Shown one piece after another: positions 8,944 through 17,337 of a DNA stretch of 64,000 nucleotides. Both the position numbers and the translations under genes were made by a program. The DNA lies in assembly GCA_038138625.1 (NCBI GenBank), contig JAYQEA010000001.1, positions 1 to 64,000 of the forward strand, in the 5' to 3' direction. Source of the DNA: JAQXDR01 sp038138625. Lineage in GTDB: Bacteria; Pseudomonadota; Alphaproteobacteria; Rhodobacterales; Rhodobacteraceae. Positions within the stretch are counted from its first letter, which is position 1. Every line of letters starts with the position of its first letter. The notes beneath the pieces were generated by a model. That model worked only from the letters and a program-made list of their open reading frames with translations, searched no databases and was not told where the DNA came from.

Positions 8944-8960
8944 TAACGGATACGCCGTTA
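8944..8960. promoter_or_regulatory. Palindrome in the GST/enoyl-CoA hydratase divergent region
   Basis: TAACGG (8944-8949) and CCGTTA (8955-8960) form a perfect 6-base inverted repeat around five bases, about 80 bases before the enoyl-CoA hydratase start. It looks like a repressor operator, but no regulator gene is adjacent. The rest of the 331-base gap (8712-9042) is AT-rich and holds no gene I can support. Confidence 0.35.
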
Positions 8961-9042
8961 TAACATGCACGCGCTGGGGCTTTTTGGTCATGATCATAAA
9001 ATAGCAAAATGTAAGACCCGAATAGCATCAAAGGATTCTAAC

Positions 9043-9828
9043 ATGGAATATGAAACGCTGCGTTTTGATGTGATAGACAACATCGCCACCATCACATTGG
9101 ATCGTCCTGATAGTGCCGCAAATGCTTTGAATGCGCGCATGGCGGAAGAATTGTTCGATGTTGGCATATTGTGTGGATCACCGGACATTCGGGCGGTCAT
9201 TCTTACGGCAGCTGGAAAGATGTTCTGCGGTGGTGGTGATTTGGCAGAGATGGATACCGTCGTTGACAAGCCAGCCCACCTGACGCGGATGGCCACACTA
9301 CTTCATGCCGGGTTGACCCAGCTGGCACGCATTGATGCGCCTGTGATTGTTGCGGTTAATGGAACAGCCGGCGGCGGCGGCTTTTCTCTTGCTCTATCGG
9401 GGGACTATGTGATCGCGTCCGACCGGGCCAAGTTTGTATCAGCTTATACTGCATCGGGACTAACGCCAGACGGGTCGTCGACGTATTATTTGGCAAAGCA
9501 CATTGGGTTATTGCGTGCCAAAGAGCTCATTTTGACCAATCGCGTTCTGACAGCAAACGAAGCGCAAGACTGGGGGCTGGTCAATAAGGTTGTTGCACCC
9601 GAGGCGGTGATGAACGAGGCACATGTGTTGGCTTCTGCTCTGGCCTCGGGACCGACCAAAGCCTATGGCGGCGTCAAAAGGTTGTTGGATACCGCGTTTT
9701 CCGAAGGACTGGAGACGCAGCTGGACCGTGAAGCCAGATCAATTGCTGACATGATGCGAACAGAAGACGGCCCCGCAGGAATAGCAGCCTTTCTGGCAAA
9801 AAAAACGCCGCAATTCAAAGGGAAGTAA
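9043..9828 (+). CDS. Enoyl-CoA hydratase/isomerase family protein
   Basis: A 261-aa crotonase-fold protein. The two oxyanion-hole segments are visible: FCGGGDLAEM (about residues 64-73) and NGTAGGGGFSLALSGDYVIA (about 104-123). Crotonases hydrate enoyl-CoA or isomerise or hydrolyse other acyl-CoA thioesters; the usual hydratase Glu pair is not obvious, so the exact reaction is open. The start is ATG 9043 after AAAGGA; an upstream in-frame ATG would add 26 unlikely residues. It stands alone, facing the minus-strand catabolic operon that ends at 9903. Confidence 0.87.
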   Translation: MEYETLRFDVIDNIATITLDRPDSAANALNARMAEELFDVGILCGSPDIRAVILTAAGKMFCGGGDLAEMDTVVDKPAHLTRMATLLHAGLTQLARIDAPVIVAVNGTAGGGGFSLALSGDYVIASDRAKFVSAYTASGLTPDGSSTYYLAKHIGLLRAKELILTNRVLTANEAQDWGLVNKVVAPEAVMNEAHVLASALASGPTKAYGGVKRLLDTAFSEGLETQLDREARSIADMMRTEDGPAGIAAFLAKKTPQFKGK

Positions 9829-9902
9829 ATGCCACATGAGTGATTTAGCTTAAGGAAAGTCGTTGTTTGGATTGGCACATGACTGCATTCACGTTTGCAT
9901 CT

Positions 9903-10373
9903 TCAAATTTTGAGATCCAGCCGTGGCTTCCAGAAAGGGCGGAATAGCTCGATTTTTGGGCATCTGTTCATAACGACCTTTAGCCCTGCATTTTTTGCCA
10001 GTTCTGCCGCACGATCGTCGTAGACGCCAATTTGGCCCCAAAGCACCTTGGCCTTGATAGCAATAGCCCGTTCGGCAAAGCTGTAGAGCTCTTCTTTGGG
10101 TCGAAACACATCGACCATATCTACTGGTTTTTCAATCTCTTCGAGCGATCTGTAGACCTTTAGGCCACGAATTTCGGTGAGGTTGGGATTAGGGTTCACA
10201 GGCAAGATATCATAACCGATCTCGCTGAGTTGACGCAGCACGCCATAGCTGAACTTTGTCTTGTCCGCACTGGCGCCGACCATAGCGATTGTGCGGACCG
10301 ATTTCAGGATATCGGCCAGATATTTTGGATCATAATCATAGATGTGATCAATGTCTGCTTCTGGCATGGTCAA
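9903..10373 (-). CDS. CoA-binding domain protein (YccU type)
   Basis: A 156-aa single-domain Rossmann protein of the CoA_binding_2 family. It shows IAMVGASADKTKFSYGVL, the nucleotide-binding glycine turn, then VNPNPNLTEIRGLKVY and VWGQIGVYDD, as in YccU-like proteins, which resemble the CoA-binding part of succinyl-CoA synthetase. Reported relatives bind CoA without a settled function. Its ATG overlaps the ferredoxin stop by four bases, and it is the last gene of the 12-gene operon, so it is probably needed for a CoA-linked step or its regulation. Confidence 0.85.
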   Translation of the reverse strand: MTMPEADIDHIYDYDPKYLADILKSVRTIAMVGASADKTKFSYGVLRQLSEIGYDILPVNPNPNLTEIRGLKVYRSLEEIEKPVDMVDVFRPKEELYSFAERAIAIKAKVLWGQIGVYDDRAAELAKNAGLKVVMNRCPKIELFRPFWKPRLDLKI

Positions 10374-10735
10374 CCGTCCTTTGCGGTGGCGATATCCGCC
10401 TTGAGTTCATGAGGTTTGAGCGGGTCAAGAAACGGGTTGCGGTACAAGGTATCATGGCTATCGACCCCGATATTCAGAGTGATATCAGTAGTTGCACGTG
10501 CCACGCATAAAATCACATACCCATTGCTGATTTGCCGATTGTTGAGCGCAACCTGCCGCCGTTGATCTACTGACCCTTCGATTAGTTTGGCCGCACAGGT
10601 AATGCAGCCACCGTATTTGCAGCCATAGGGTAAATCGACGCCCTGATCGCGCAGGCTGTCCAGTAAAGGTCGTCGCGCATCTACGTCATATGTCGCACCG
10701 GCTCGATTAGCGATTGTGACCCTGTGCGTCTTCAT
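10370..10735 (-). CDS. Plant-type [2Fe-2S] ferredoxin
   Basis: A 121-aa soluble electron carrier. The cluster-binding pattern C-x4-C-x2-C is explicit in GCKYGGCITC, with the fourth cysteine in VILCVARA, giving the full plant-type set. Such ferredoxins pass electrons to oxygenases or other redox enzymes. It overlaps the SBP56-type gene upstream and the CoA-binding gene downstream, each by four bases, so it is translationally coupled to both. The natural inference is that it serves a redox enzyme of this operon. No ferredoxin reductase is encoded in the operon. Confidence 0.92.
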   Translation of the reverse strand: MKTHRVTIANRAGATYDVDARRPLLDSLRDQGVDLPYGCKYGGCITCAAKLIEGSVDQRRQVALNNRQISNGYVILCVARATTDITLNIGVDSHDTLYRNPFLDPLKPHELKADIATAKDG

Positions 10736-12084
10736 AGCCAGATGTCGCTGGTACAGTCGCCTCCGGGGTAGCGGGCTTCGTGGCAGCGGCTTGGTCCGTT
10801 GGGCTCCTTGCCGAAATCGACAATAAAGTTTTCATTGATCTTCATCCCACCATTCACCGGGTCGCAGTCGATTTGAATCATGACACCGCCTTTTTCACGG
10901 ATTTCAGGATAGAACTGGTTGTCCCATGTGCTGAACAGGCTGGTTGTGACATAAAGCCGTTTTCCATCAAGGCTAAGTTGGAACATCTGCGGGCCACCAG
11001 CGACATCGATCCCATTGACCTTGGGCGCCTTGCCCAGCAATCCTCCCATATAGACTTGTCCGGTCAGTACAGGATTATGCGGGTCCGATATGTCATACTG
11101 GCGCATGTCGCCGTGAAGCCAATTGTTCAGATACAGATACTTGTCATCCATCGATATCAGGATTGCGCTCATTACGCCGGGCAGGGGGATGGGCCAGTCT
11201 GGATGCATCTCGTTTTCTACATCGATGATCTTTTCCCAGCGCCATTTTCCGCCGTCATCTTTCCACCAATGGATCACATTGGTGGACAAGGCGGCGCCGC
11301 AAAATCCGTGGGTACTGTCGGGATCATGGTGGAACTTGACCTCAAGCGGCAGAAGACCGTCTTCACCCAGATAAAAGCTTTCGGTGGGCGTGCGTTTTTC
11401 AAAATCCCAAAAGTGCAACTCGCGCCCATACTTCAGATGCCCCACCTCTTCGAGATCGAAACCGGGCATAAAGGTGTTGGGTGCCGCCCACTCAGAACTG
11501 ACCATAATATTGTGTCGCGGCTGGTACCAAAAGTCGTAACCGAACTTTATATCGCCCATTGAGGATTCCCAGCGGCCGACAATGTCAAAATCCTTATTTA
11601 GATGTAGATACCCGCCCGGGGCCTCGCCCTTTGCATTGCCGAGAAAGGAAATGATGATCTCGCTTCCCAGACAGTGCACGGTGTGAGGGCCTGACAGATC
11701 CACTTTGGCTTTGATTTCAGCGCCGTCAATCACCTTATGCAGACGCGGTGCGCGTGGATCTGTGGCGGTATCAACGATATGCAAATTATTGGACCGGACG
11801 CCGGGTAGGATGAGGTATTTGCGGCTCATTTCGCCATCATCAAAGCAGGATGAACAGGCATTCCAACCCATATGGTGCAGTTCATCACCGATTCCGGGCA
11901 TCTCCAGACGATGGATAACCTGAGAATATGTCGGGCTGTCCGGATCCACATCAACAGTTGCCAGATAATCCGGTTTCTGGATGCCCGTTCCGGTATAAAT
12001 AGCAATTGTATAGAGTAATTTTTCGCGGGGAGCTTTTATGGCTGCCTGAGGGCTGGCGTAACCCGGTCCACAACATTCTGACAT
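10732..12084 (-). CDS. SBP56 / selenium-binding-protein family, methanethiol oxidase type
   Basis: A 450-aa beta-propeller protein. It has the family N-terminus CCGPGYASP, the metal-site-like DELHHMGWN followed by CSSC (about residues 77-80), HTVHCLG, and KFHHDPDSTHGFCG. Characterised relatives, human SELENBP1 and bacterial MtoX, oxidise methanethiol to formaldehyde, hydrogen sulfide and hydrogen peroxide using copper. No export signal is seen, unlike reported periplasmic MtoX. The start at 12084 is chosen for GGGAGGA just upstream and the one-base gap to the CitE stop; an in-frame ATG eight codons earlier is inside that gene. It suggests a methylated sulfur compound passes through the operon, but other SBP56 roles are possible. 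Confidence 0.9.
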   Translation of the reverse strand: MSECCGPGYASPQAAIKAPREKLLYTIAIYTGTGIQKPDYLATVDVDPDSPTYSQVIHRLEMPGIGDELHHMGWNACSSCFDDGEMSRKYLILPGVRSNNLHIVDTATDPRAPRLHKVIDGAEIKAKVDLSGPHTVHCLGSEIIISFLGNAKGEAPGGYLHLNKDFDIVGRWESSMGDIKFGYDFWYQPRHNIMVSSEWAAPNTFMPGFDLEEVGHLKYGRELHFWDFEKRTPTESFYLGEDGLLPLEVKFHHDPDSTHGFCGAALSTNVIHWWKDDGGKWRWEKIIDVENEMHPDWPIPLPGVMSAILISMDDKYLYLNNWLHGDMRQYDISDPHNPVLTGQVYMGGLLGKAPKVNGIDVAGGPQMFQLSLDGKRLYVTTSLFSTWDNQFYPEIREKGGVMIQIDCDPVNGGMKINENFIVDFGKEPNGPSRCHEARYPGGDCTSDIWL

Positions 12085-12085
12085 T

Positions 12086-12943
12086 TTATCCTCCCATTCG
12101 ATCGGCAATTGCGACGATTCGATACATATCTCGCAACACCGGTTTTTCGATCAGTTTGCCATCGACAACGATAAGGCCTGTATTTGCGGCCTCGAACTTG
12201 GAAATAATGCGTCGGGCACGCGTTATTTGGTCCGACGATGGTGTAAAGACTTCATTCAGTGCTGCTATTTGCTTTGGATGTACGGACCCTTTTCCCGAAA
12301 AACCAAGATCGCGCACTTTTTCGGCTTCGATCCGCATACCTTCGGGATCATCCAGATCAAGGAAAGGCACGTCAATCACATCAAGACCCGCAGCCGCGGC
12401 TGCATGTACCACACGTGATCGCGCATAAATCATGGAGTCAAATGTGTTCTGGCACCGCAGCTCGGCGGCCATGTCGACGCCGCCAAAGAACAACGCATCG
12501 ATCCGGTTTGAACATTTGGCGATTTCAAATGCAGCCTCTAACCCTTCGTTGGTTTCGATGATCACATGAAGACGGGTTGCGTGGCCTGCCTCGGTCAATA
12601 GTTGATCCAGAATGACCACTTCTTCAGGAGAGCGAACCTTGGGCATCATCAGTGCTGGTGGGGGCGTCGATGTTGCTAAAACAGCATTCACATCTTCGAT
12701 CCCGAACCGTTCGCGCATGGAATTGATCCGCACGATCCGCTCAACACCATCGTCTGCTTGCGGCGTTTCAAAAAGGGCCAAAGCGCTCGCGCGCGCGTCG
12801 GCTTTGTCTTTGGGCGCTATTCCGTCTTCAAGTTCGATACAGACAATATCTGTCCCGCTGGCCAATGCCTTGGGAAACATGTCGGGCCGTAGTCCTGGCG
12901 TAAATATAAAACTGCGGCGGGGGCGTGCGATTGATGAAGTCAT
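12086..12943 (-). CDS. HpcH/HpaI-CitE family lyase (malyl-CoA lyase / citrate lyase beta-like)
   Basis: A 285-aa TIM-barrel protein. It opens PRRSFIFTPGLRPDMFPKAL and contains CIELEDGIAPKDK, the aspartate/glutamate-rich region that binds CoA-ester substrate and magnesium in CitE and malyl-CoA lyases, the RINS segment, VIIETNEGLE and the C-terminal GKGSVHPKQI. Relatives cleave or hydrolyse (S)-malyl-, citramalyl- or beta-methylmalyl-CoA. In this operon it probably acts on a CoA ester late in the pathway. It starts 31 bases after the aldehyde dehydrogenase. Confidence 0.88.
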   Translation of the reverse strand: MTSSIARPRRSFIFTPGLRPDMFPKALASGTDIVCIELEDGIAPKDKADARASALALFETPQADDGVERIVRINSMRERFGIEDVNAVLATSTPPPALMMPKVRSPEEVVILDQLLTEAGHATRLHVIIETNEGLEAAFEIAKCSNRIDALFFGGVDMAAELRCQNTFDSMIYARSRVVHAAAAAGLDVIDVPFLDLDDPEGMRIEAEKVRDLGFSGKGSVHPKQIAALNEVFTPSSDQITRARRIISKFEAANTGLIVVDGKLIEKPVLRDMYRIVAIADRMGG

Positions 12944-12974
12944 GCAAACCTCTGGGGAAAGGGTGTAAATTTGA

Positions 12975-14402
12975 TCATGCTAGTCCGTGCAATGTTTTGG
13001 TTTCGAGATAGTCTTCGAGGCCCATCAAACCGCCTTCTCTGCCATTACCCGATTGTTTGTAGCCACCAAAGGGCGAGCCGTAGTTGAAAGCCCCGCCGTT
13101 TATATGCACCGCACCCGCACGAAGTTTGGCTGCAACACGTTCTGCGCGGTCGACAGAGCCTGTTTGAAGATACGCTGCCAGTCCGTAAGGTGTATCATTG
13201 GCGATCCGAATGGCATGATCTTCATCATCGAAGGGTATAATGACCAAAACCGGGCCAAAAATTTCCTGCTGAGCAATGGCCATATTATTTTCGACATCGC
13301 AAAAAAGAGTAGGCTTTACATACCACCCGGTGTCCAAGCCATCCGGTCTGCCCGGTCCCCCGGCAAGCAAAGTCGCCCCTTCGCTAATTCCGGTTTGGAT
13401 CATCTTTTGCACGCGATCATATTGAATTTGATCAAATAAGGGTCCAATGTGATCACCTTCTTGGGCCGGATCGGCGACCTTTATTCCATCGGCTGTGCGT
13501 TTGGCGATTTCAAGAACCTTATCATAACAAGACCGTTCTACCAAAAGGCGCGTCGGTGCATCGCAGGACTGGCCTGTATTGTACATACATTCGTGAACGG
13601 ATGCAGAAACGCGCTCTTCCAGATCACAATCCGCAAAGACAAGATTTGGCGATTTCCCACCAAGTTCAAGTGTGACGCGTTTAACGGTATCAGCTGCGTC
13701 GCAAGTGACGGCCGTGCCGGCCCTTGTCGATCCGGTAAACGACATCATCTGTATGTCAGGATGGCGGGACATGGCCGACCCAACCGTGATCCCGTCCCCC
13801 TGCACCAGATTGAAAACACCTGCAGGATACCCCGCCTTGTGTATAATTTCGGCGTAAATCATGGCCGAGATGGGCGTGTGTTCTGACGGCTTCAAAACGC
13901 ATGTGCAGCCCGTCGCGAGAGCGGGAATAACCTTGAGCGCGATCTGGTTCATTGGCCAGTTCCAAGGTGTGATAAGTCCGCACACACCGATCGGTTCGCG
14001 TAGCAAAACATCACCATTTGGGAGCACTTTCCGCTCGGTCATGGTCTCCAGCGCGTCTATAAACCCCTGAAGATGACCGATAGCGGCATCGGCTTGTGCA
14101 TCACGGGCCATGGTGATTGGTGCGCCCATTTCCATCCGCATCGCTTGGGCGAGGTCCTCAAATCTGGCTTCGGTTTCCTTTTTCAGCGCCTGAAGCAGAG
14201 CGAGGCGTTCGGATTTACTGGTTTGGGAAAAAATGCCAAATGCGGCGCTTGCGGCAGATACGGCACGATCCACATCTTTGCTGCTGCCCATGGCAACGGT
14301 CGCAATCTGTGTCTCGGTCGCAGGGTTCAAGACTGGCATCTTGATGTCGAGGGACGGTTCAACCCATTGTCCATCAATGTAAAACTTTGAAAGATTATCC
14401 AT
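12975..14402 (-). CDS. NAD(P)-dependent aldehyde dehydrogenase
   Basis: A 475-aa cytosolic ALDH of normal family length. The catalytic glutamate lies in LELGGKSPNLVF, the nucleophilic cysteine in YNTGQSCDAPTR, and the cofactor-binding SFTGSTRAGT segment precedes them. The C-terminus GSPFGGYKQSGNGREGG is the usual subunit-contact segment. It oxidises an aldehyde to an acid; betaine aldehyde, malonate semialdehyde and others are all possible. Its place after the iron alcohol dehydrogenase in the operon suggests an alcohol to aldehyde to acid sequence. It directly abuts the AhpD-like gene. Confidence 0.93.
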   Translation of the reverse strand: MDNLSKFYIDGQWVEPSLDIKMPVLNPATETQIATVAMGSSKDVDRAVSAASAAFGIFSQTSKSERLALLQALKKETEARFEDLAQAMRMEMGAPITMARDAQADAAIGHLQGFIDALETMTERKVLPNGDVLLREPIGVCGLITPWNWPMNQIALKVIPALATGCTCVLKPSEHTPISAMIYAEIIHKAGYPAGVFNLVQGDGITVGSAMSRHPDIQMMSFTGSTRAGTAVTCDAADTVKRVTLELGGKSPNLVFADCDLEERVSASVHECMYNTGQSCDAPTRLLVERSCYDKVLEIAKRTADGIKVADPAQEGDHIGPLFDQIQYDRVQKMIQTGISEGATLLAGGPGRPDGLDTGWYVKPTLFCDVENNMAIAQQEIFGPVLVIIPFDDEDHAIRIANDTPYGLAAYLQTGSVDRAERVAAKLRAGAVHINGGAFNYGSPFGGYKQSGNGREGGLMGLEDYLETKTLHGLA

Positions 14403-14987
14403 CTATCGAGGCTCCGCTTTTGTCCAGGCGTAGTGTTCATATTGTTTGTCGACCGGCGTTCGCGCCAGATGGTTGACGTAGTTGCTGATTGTTTTCTGGG
14501 CCAATCCCAAAACGACTTCTAACATGTTCTGATGCGTGTATCCTGCATTAAGAAAAGCAGCGATTTCGGCGTCAGTTACATTTCCGCGGTTTCGCAACAT
14601 TAAAAGTGTAAAGCAGCGCAGCGCCTCAAGTTTCGCAGAAAGCAAAGGGGTTTCATTGCGCAGTGCATCAGATACCGTATCGCTGACCATCATCGCCTTG
14701 GCCATTTTGGTGTGGGCCGGGACGCAGAAGTGGCACTGATTTTCGACATTGATTGTTTGCCAGACGACAGTCTTTTCTTCGTTAGTGAAACTGGATGCAG
14801 AAAAAGCCTGATGTAGTGCGGTGTAGGCGCTTAATGTTTCGGGGGATTCCGCAGCCACCGCATAAAACCCGTTCGGGCCCGATTGCGCCAACAGATTTTC
14901 CAACATCTGTTTGCTTTTCGGGGGCGCAGAGCAGAGATCGTGGAAAACGAATTCCGTCTGTATGTGACGCGTCTTTTTCGTCATCAA
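14403..14987 (-). CDS. AhpD-like / carboxymuconolactone decarboxylase family protein
   Basis: A 194-aa helical protein of the CMD superfamily. The AhpD active-site motif is plain in QCHFCVPAH: a CxxC pair plus the conserved His, about residues 81-89. AhpD proteins use this dithiol for peroxidase or thiol-relay chemistry, while true CMDs lack it. In an operon with an SBP56 protein, whose relatives make hydrogen peroxide, a peroxide- or thiol-handling role is attractive but inferred. Its start overlaps the alcohol dehydrogenase stop by four bases. Confidence 0.85.
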   Translation of the reverse strand: MMTKKTRHIQTEFVFHDLCSAPPKSKQMLENLLAQSGPNGFYAVAAESPETLSAYTALHQAFSASSFTNEEKTVVWQTINVENQCHFCVPAHTKMAKAMMVSDTVSDALRNETPLLSAKLEALRCFTLLMLRNRGNVTDAEIAAFLNAGYTHQNMLEVVLGLAQKTISNYVNHLARTPVDKQYEHYAWTKAEPR

Positions 14988-16159
14988 CGCGCCTTTATGA
15001 TGGCTTTTTCAACAAGCGCGCACATCTCGTCAAAGCTTGCCACGCGTGGATTGGTTGCGGCGGCGCTGTCTTGCATGGCTTTTTCCGCGATGCGTTCGAT
15101 ACAGTCTGCGGGCACGCCAATCTCGGTCAGGGACCTTGGGATGTTCAGATCGTCCAGCAATTTTTCAATGGTGGCTATAAAAGCATCAGGAGAGGTGTCT
15201 GCGAGATTCATAACATCCGCCATGCGTTTCACTTTGTCCTCCATTCCGGGCAAGTTATAGCGCAGCACCACAGGTAGGATGATCGCATTGGTTAACCCGT
15301 GCTGGGTGTCATATTCAGCACCGACCATGTGTGAAATCGCATGAACAAGACCCAGACCTTGCATAAAAGAAATGCCGGCCAGACAAGAGCCAGCCAACAT
15401 ACCGCCACGCGCGGCTAGGTTTTCAGGTTCACGCATGACAACGGGCAACCAGTGCGAGACGAGCGCAAGCCCCTCAAGCGCCAGGCCATCACATAGCGGA
15501 TTAAAGCCTGGCACCAGATAGGCCTCAATGGCATGGACCATAGCGTCAACGCCGGTCCAGGCGGTTAGATTGGCCGGCAGACCAACGGTCAGTTCAGGAT
15601 CAAGTACAGCCAAGGACGGTTTTAAGTCAGGGTGACAGATACAGAACTTCATGCCTTTGGCGGTGTCCGTGACCATTGCGGTGCTTTCAGTTTCAGCACC
15701 AGTTCCGGCAGTGGTCGGAATCGTGATCAGGGTTGGAAATTGTTCGTCGGCTGTCACCGAGATCGGAGGTTTTTCCCATTCAAAAGCCCACAGATCGATT
15801 GAATTATTGGCCGTTAGACAAATGGATTTACCCCCGTCCATGGCGCTACCGCCGCCGATGGCGATGACAGCATCATGTCTGCCGGTACGGAATTCGGCGC
15901 GGCCTTTTGCGATTTCATCATCACGCGGATTTGGAGAAATTTCGGAAAAAACGGTTGATTCAAGATCTGCATCTGTCAGATATTTCTGCAATTCGGCTAT
16001 GAATGGTAGATTCCGGCTTCCTCGGTCGGTGACGATCATTGGCTTGCTCAGCCCCATTGCCACACACCTGTTTCCAATTTCCGCCAAACGCCCTGGCCCA
16101 TAGGCGATGGGTACCGGAAAACTCCAGTCCTGTGGCATCAAGATGTCGATATCAGTCAT
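14984..16159 (-). CDS. Iron-containing alcohol dehydrogenase
   Basis: A 391-aa group III metal-dependent dehydrogenase. The NAD-binding GGGSAMDGGK is near residues 102-111 and the TIPTTAGTGAE substrate loop follows. The metal ligands Asp/His are in TGVDAMVHAIEAY and the two His in GLVHAISHMVGAEYDTQHG. Relatives oxidise short alcohols, 1,2-propanediol, hydroxybutyrate or sugar alcohols. It is coupled by four-base overlaps to both neighbours and probably oxidises the alcohol left after demethylation or cleavage of the imported compound. The true substrate is not readable. Confidence 0.92.
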   Translation of the reverse strand: MTDIDILMPQDWSFPVPIAYGPGRLAEIGNRCVAMGLSKPMIVTDRGSRNLPFIAELQKYLTDADLESTVFSEISPNPRDDEIAKGRAEFRTGRHDAVIAIGGGSAMDGGKSICLTANNSIDLWAFEWEKPPISVTADEQFPTLITIPTTAGTGAETESTAMVTDTAKGMKFCICHPDLKPSLAVLDPELTVGLPANLTAWTGVDAMVHAIEAYLVPGFNPLCDGLALEGLALVSHWLPVVMREPENLAARGGMLAGSCLAGISFMQGLGLVHAISHMVGAEYDTQHGLTNAIILPVVLRYNLPGMEDKVKRMADVMNLADTSPDAFIATIEKLLDDLNIPRSLTEIGVPADCIERIAEKAMQDSAAATNPRVASFDEMCALVEKAIIKAR

Positions 16160-17337
16160 ATATCTGGCCTTTGCGGTATATCGCGGTTTATGCCCCGTAC
16201 GATGTGTTTTTCTTTGTCAAAAAAGGGCAGGTCGACGATCTGGCCATTGTGGAGGGACCCATTTGGAAGCTGCATGGACAGCGTGCGTCCGGACCAGTCG
16301 GCGGGGCGATGAAATCGTACGTAGCCGATGCCGAGACCCAATGTCGGGGATGGCACCCCGGCTGTTATCCATCCGACGGCGCTATCACCATCCAGTACGA
16401 TAGCGCCTGCTGCGGGTGTTTCGGTGGCACAGGTCAGACCGAACAGACACGGTCGGGTGTCTTTGTCGATCAGGGCATCGCGACCGATAAAATCCCCTTT
16501 GCCCATATCGACGAAGGGTGACAACCCGGCCTCGAACGGTGTCATTGTCGTATCAATATCGGTGAGATTTCCTAAAATACCACCCTCGATGCGTCTGATG
16601 GTCAGGGCACGCGTTGAAGAAAACTCCATTCCATAAGGTGCACCGCTTGCCATCATGTGGTCCCATAAAGCGATATGATCTGTTTGGCCCGCGACAGAAT
16701 AAATTTCATATCCCAATTCATTGGTAAATCCAGTTCGCGAAACATAAAGGGTCTGCCCCCCAAGATCGAAATAGCCTGAACGAAAATACCGCAATGTTTC
16801 ATCAATTGCCCCGCCAGACGCCTTGTTCATGATGTCAAGCGATGCAGGTCCCTGTATCTGTAAAACTCGACTGCGAGGATCAGATATCGTGACGTCGAAC
16901 CCGCTGCTGTGGGCCACCAGCCAGCTTTCAAACGGACCATCAGCCTGCACGTACCAGAACCGGTCTTTGGCCAAACGGAACATAACACCGTCCATAAATA
17001 TGCCGCCCTGCGGCGTGCAGGCGATGCAGTAATATCCGCGACCTTCGGTCATATTCGTGACTTTGCGGGTCAGTAGGTTTTCCAAAAAAGGTACGGCATC
17101 CGGCCCCGAAATTTCGACGGGTTTTTCAGGGACATCAAAAATCAGGGCTCTTTGGCGCAAACACCAGTATTTTTCGATATAGTCTTCGCCAAGATACATT
17201 GCGAAGAAGCGGCCTGCGTATACTCCGCGGACCATTTTGGAACTGTTGGTCCGTTCGATAAACGGGGATTCTTCATATCGACGGGCACTTATGGTGACAT
17301 TGTTTTCCAAGTCAGCAGCTTCTTGTATATTGCTCAT
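16156..17337 (-). CDS. GcvT-family aminomethyltransferase-like / demethylase-like protein
   Basis: A 393-aa protein of the glycine-cleavage T-protein fold. Recognisable pieces are VPEKPVEISGPDAVPFLENL, the GGIFMDGVMFRL strand, QGPASLDIMNKA, SRTGFTNELGYEI (substrate Glu/Tyr region) and EAGLSPFVDMGKGDFIGRDAL. The family includes T-protein, sarcosine/dimethylglycine dehydrogenase domains and DmdA, which moves a methyl group from DMSP to tetrahydrofolate. It does not look close to the DmdA sequences I remember, and no other glycine-cleavage genes are near. The start at 17337 overlaps the molybdoenzyme stop (ATGA); the longer in-frame extension is inside that gene. Likely a folate-dependent demethylation step. 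Confidence 0.87.
   Translation of the reverse strand: MSNIQEAADLENNVTISARRYEESPFIERTNSSKMVRGVYAGRFFAMYLGEDYIEKYWCLRQRALIFDVPEKPVEISGPDAVPFLENLLTRKVTNMTEGRGYYCIACTPQGGIFMDGVMFRLAKDRFWYVQADGPFESWLVAHSSGFDVTISDPRSRVLQIQGPASLDIMNKASGGAIDETLRYFRSGYFDLGGQTLYVSRTGFTNELGYEIYSVAGQTDHIALWDHMMASGAPYGMEFSSTRALTIRRIEGGILGNLTDIDTTMTPFEAGLSPFVDMGKGDFIGRDALIDKDTRPCLFGLTCATETPAAGAIVLDGDSAVGWITAGVPSPTLGLGIGYVRFHRPADWSGRTLSMQLPNGSLHNGQIVDLPFFDKEKHIVRGINRDIPQRPDI

Noticed and set aside
10780..11562. A 260-codon open frame on the plus strand
   Set aside because: Antisense to the clear SBP56 gene, whose motifs and coupled neighbours are convincing; no family pattern in the antisense frame.
14984..16159. Reading the operon as a plain DMSP demethylation (dmdABCD) cluster
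   Set aside because: No DmdB acyl-CoA ligase, DmdC dehydrogenase or DmdD hydratase is present, and the GcvT-like protein does not look like the DmdA sequences I remember.
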